In this document: positions 40,435 to 42,798 of the stretch, piece after piece
How positions within the stretch are numbered: position 1 is the first letter of the stretch
Layout of the letters: every line of letters starts with the position of its first letter
Origin: ZC4RG30 sp964396335
GTDB lineage: Bacteria; Pseudomonadota; Gammaproteobacteria; Steroidobacterales; Steroidobacteraceae
NCBI GenBank assembly: GCA_964396335.1
Contig: CAYNEX010000005.1
Span: 1-42,798, forward strand
Length of the DNA stretch: 42,798 bases
Reading direction: 5' to 3'
Notes under the pieces: model-generated
Database searches by the model: none
What the model was told of the DNA's origin: nothing
The model's input: only the letters and a program-made list of their open reading frames with translations
Translations under genes and position numbers: made by a program

Positions 40435-41322
40435 ATGATCGGACGCAGGCAGTCGGCCCCGCTGGCCGCGCTTACGCTGAAGTTTGTCACCGTCGCCGGA
40501 CTGTCGATCGGCACTGCGCTGGCCGCCGGCCCCAGTGCCCATCACGCGGCGATGAACCAGCCGCACAAGCCCTTCCAGATCTACGGCAACACCTACTACG
40601 TCGGCATGAACGGCATCAGCTCGGTGCTGGTGACCTCCGATTACGGCCATGTGCTGGTGGATGGCGGCCTGCCCGAATCCGCCGCGCAGATCGCGAAGAA
40701 CATCGAGGAGCTGGGCTTCAAGCTCGATGAAGTGAAGGCCATCGTGTTCTCGCATGCGCATGTCGATCATGTCGGCGGCATCGCCGAACTGCAGCGCCTC
40801 ACCGGCGCGCAGGTGTATGCGCTGCGCCCGGCCGAACCGGTGCTGCGCACCGGCAAGCTGGCCAAGGATGATCCGCAGGCGGCCGACAAGTCGCAGCCCA
40901 TCCCGAAGGTGGAGCGCGTGTGGGTGGCCACCGATGGCCAGCTGCTGGGCGTGGGTGGCATCCGCCTGCGCGTGTATGCCACGCCGGGCCATACGCCGGG
41001 CAGCGCCACCTGGACCTGGGACGCCTGCGAAGGCAGCCGGTGCCTGAACTTCGTCTATGCCGACACGCTGACCGCGGTGCCGGGCGCGAAGTACAGGTTC
41101 AAGGATCACCCGGATGTGCTGGCCGGATTCGAGCAGAGCTTCAAGCTGCTGGAGACCTTGCCCTGCCAGCTGCTGCTGACGCCGCACCCGGATGAAGCCA
41201 CGCTGGCGAAGCTGGAACAGGCCGGGGGTGATGCCGACGCGCTCAGCGACGAGTCGGCCTGCAAGAACTTCGCGCAGGCGCGCCGCGAGGCGCTGCAGAA
41301 GCACCTCGCCGAGGCGCGTTAA
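40435..41322 (+). CDS. Subclass B3 metallo-beta-lactamase-like hydrolase
   Basis: A secreted zinc hydrolase of 295 residues. The signal peptide runs to about residue 31 (GLSIGTALAA). The metal ligands of subclass B3 are all present: H107-A-H109-V-D111-H112 in SHAHVDHVGG, H186 in TPGHTPGS followed by WTW, and H251 in TPHPDEATL. Length and layout agree with chromosomal B3 enzymes. It may hydrolyse beta-lactams including carbapenems, but B3-like relatives with other activities exist and sequence alone does not prove resistance. GGGAGAAGAGA precedes the ATG. The promoter sits in an 11-bp inverted repeat, so regulated expression is likely. Confidence 0.87.
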   Translation: MIGRRQSAPLAALTLKFVTVAGLSIGTALAAGPSAHHAAMNQPHKPFQIYGNTYYVGMNGISSVLVTSDYGHVLVDGGLPESAAQIAKNIEELGFKLDEVKAIVFSHAHVDHVGGIAELQRLTGAQVYALRPAEPVLRTGKLAKDDPQAADKSQPIPKVERVWVATDGQLLGVGGIRLRVYATPGHTPGSATWTWDACEGSRCLNFVYADTLTAVPGAKYRFKDHPDVLAGFEQSFKLLETLPCQLLLTPHPDEATLAKLEQAGGDADALSDESACKNFAQARREALQKHLAEAR

Positions 41323-41340
41323 GAGCCGTCGCCGCTGCGC

Positions 41341-42542
41341 TCAGTTCGCGCGCAGCGGCAACCTCGAAGCGGGCCACAGCGCCACCAGGGCCAGGCCCGC
41401 CGCCAGCAGCAATGCGCCGGTCACACCGACGCCGCTGGCCACCTGGCCCCACAGCAGGCTGCCACCGGCCAGGCAGCCATAGAACACGGCCGTATACAGC
41501 GCCATGCCGCGGGCCCGCAGCGGCTCGGACATTGCCAGCTGCGCCGCCACGTTCAGCGATGACAGGCTGGCCAGCCACGCCGCACCGGCGAGCAGCGCCG
41601 CGATCATGCCGAGCGCCGGGATGCGCAGCAGCGCGAATCCCAGCAGCGCGATGGCGGTCACCACCTGGCCCAGCTGCTGCACCTTGTCGATGCCGATGCG
41701 CGCGCGCAGCCCGGGCAGGTACATCGCGCCGGCCACCGCGCCCGCGCCGATGCATCCCACCAGGACGCCGAACAGGCTCGGCCCGCCGTGCAATTGTTCG
41801 CGCGCGATCAGCGGCAGCAGCGCCCAGTAGCAGCTGCCGTTGAGGTAATACAGCACCGAGCGCCACAGCGTGCGCTGCAGGGCGGCGTTGTCACGCGCCT
41901 GCGCCAGGCCGGTGCGCAGCGCCGCCATGTAACTTTCCTTGTGCGCGGGCACCACGCGCTGGTAGTTGCGCCACATCAGCAGCGCGGTGATCGCCACCAC
42001 GAAGGTGAGGGCGTTGATCAGGAACGGCCAGGCGATGCCGATGGTGGCGATCACCACGCCGGCCAGTGCCGGTCCGATGGCGCGGCTGATGTTCATGCTC
42101 ATCGCATGCAGCGCGATCGACTGCGGCAGGTCCTCGCGCGTCACCAGCGCCGGCACGATGGCCTGCCAGGTGGGCGACATCACCGCCACGCAGCTGCCCA
42201 TCGCCAGCGTGATCAGCAGCAGGTTCACCGGATTGGCGATGTGCCCCAGCACCAGCAGGCCCATCAGGAGCGCCAGCAGCAGCATCGCCGCCTGCACGAT
42301 GATCAGGAGCCAGCGGCGATCGCAGCGGTCGGCCAGCGTGCCGGCCGGCACCGCCAGCAGGAATACCGGCAGGGCGCTGGCGGCCTGCACCAGCGCCACC
42401 ATCGAGGCCGAGGGATCGAACTCGGTCATCAGCCAGCGTGCCGCCAGGTCGTACATCCAGTTGCCGACGTTGGCGACCAGCCCCGCGCCCCACAGCAGCG
42501 CGAACTGCCGGTGGCGCAGCGGAGCCCACGCGCCGGCGGCGC

Positions 42543-42546
<4 letters not shown>
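41341..42546 (-). CDS. MFS transporter (EntS-like exporter family)
   Basis: A 401-residue major facilitator with about 11 or 12 hydrophobic helices. It begins with LRHRQFALLWGAGLVANVGNWMYDLAARWLMTE-type sequence characteristic of the MFS_3/EntS group, with motif A as AGTLADRCDRRWLLI after helix 2 and SPTWQAIVPALVTREDLPQSIALHAMS in the central part. Members export siderophores or drugs by proton antiport. The substrate cannot be told. The ATG overlaps the ettA stop (ATGA), so it is translated downstream of ettA. It converges with the B3 lactamase-like gene, with 18 bp between stops. Confidence 0.88.

Positions 42547-42798
<252 letters not shown>

Noticed and set aside
36402..40514. 1,370-codon open frame antisense to purL
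   Set aside because: It is the high-GC shadow of purL, rich in His, Arg and Gln low-complexity runs and without any recognisable domain; purL is certain on the other strand.

Overview
The window is high-GC, gene-dense chromosomal DNA from a gammaproteobacterium, most likely in the Xanthomonadales / Nevskiales / Steroidobacterales neighbourhood. The reasons are the lptD-surA-pdxA-rsmA-apaG-apaH block, the divergent amgK-murU pair, lipA/lipB with a DUF493 (YbeD) gene, a gammaproteobacterial-size PurL, and EttA. I see no insertion sequences, integrases, phage genes or CRISPR arrays.

Region 1 (1-9089, minus strand) is an envelope/housekeeping operon: lptD, surA, pdxA, rsmA, a universal stress protein, apaG, apaH, then a DUF885 lipoprotein peptidase broken by one in-frame amber codon, and the start of a DUF1993 gene. 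Region 2 (9115-12529, plus) is amgK-murU (peptidoglycan sugar recycling) followed by lipA-lipB. The two operons leave from one palindromic -10 box. Region 3 (12526-14399) has DUF493, tRNA-Ser(CGA), a PAS-GGDEF diguanylate cyclase and a small basic DUF6496 protein.

Region 4 (about 14627-35161) is the notable part: a roughly 20-kb locus that looks like a complete bacterial sphingolipid (ceramide) system. Core genes are a fatty acyl-AMP ligase, a dedicated acyl carrier protein and serine palmitoyltransferase (30542-33816), a bacterial ceramide synthase homologue (26120-27241) and an NAD(P)-dependent reductase of the CerR type (19412-20359). Around them are a lipid kinase, a Tam41-like CTP-dependent cytidylyltransferase, a CDP-alcohol phosphatidyltransferase with an extra N-terminal domain, a metallophosphoesterase, a HIT protein, a TagD-like glycerol-3-phosphate cytidylyltransferase, a LicC/LicD-like pair, a MobA-like nucleotidyltransferase, a desaturase, an LpxL-like acyltransferase and a glycosyltransferase. 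Transport candidates are an MsbA-like ABC exporter and an LptF/LptG-like permease pair. My reading, which is inference, is: fatty acid is loaded on ACP, condensed with serine, N-acylated and reduced to ceramide, phosphorylated, activated as CDP-ceramide, given a phosphorylated head group, flipped and moved to the outer membrane by a dedicated Lpt-type machine.

Region 5 (35131-42798) has a lone TagH-like FHA protein, purL, a subclass B3 metallo-beta-lactamase-like gene whose promoter lies inside a perfect 11-bp inverted repeat, an MFS exporter, and the 3' end of ettA. Several promoters in the window place the -10 box almost against the start codon, which suggests leaderless transcripts.
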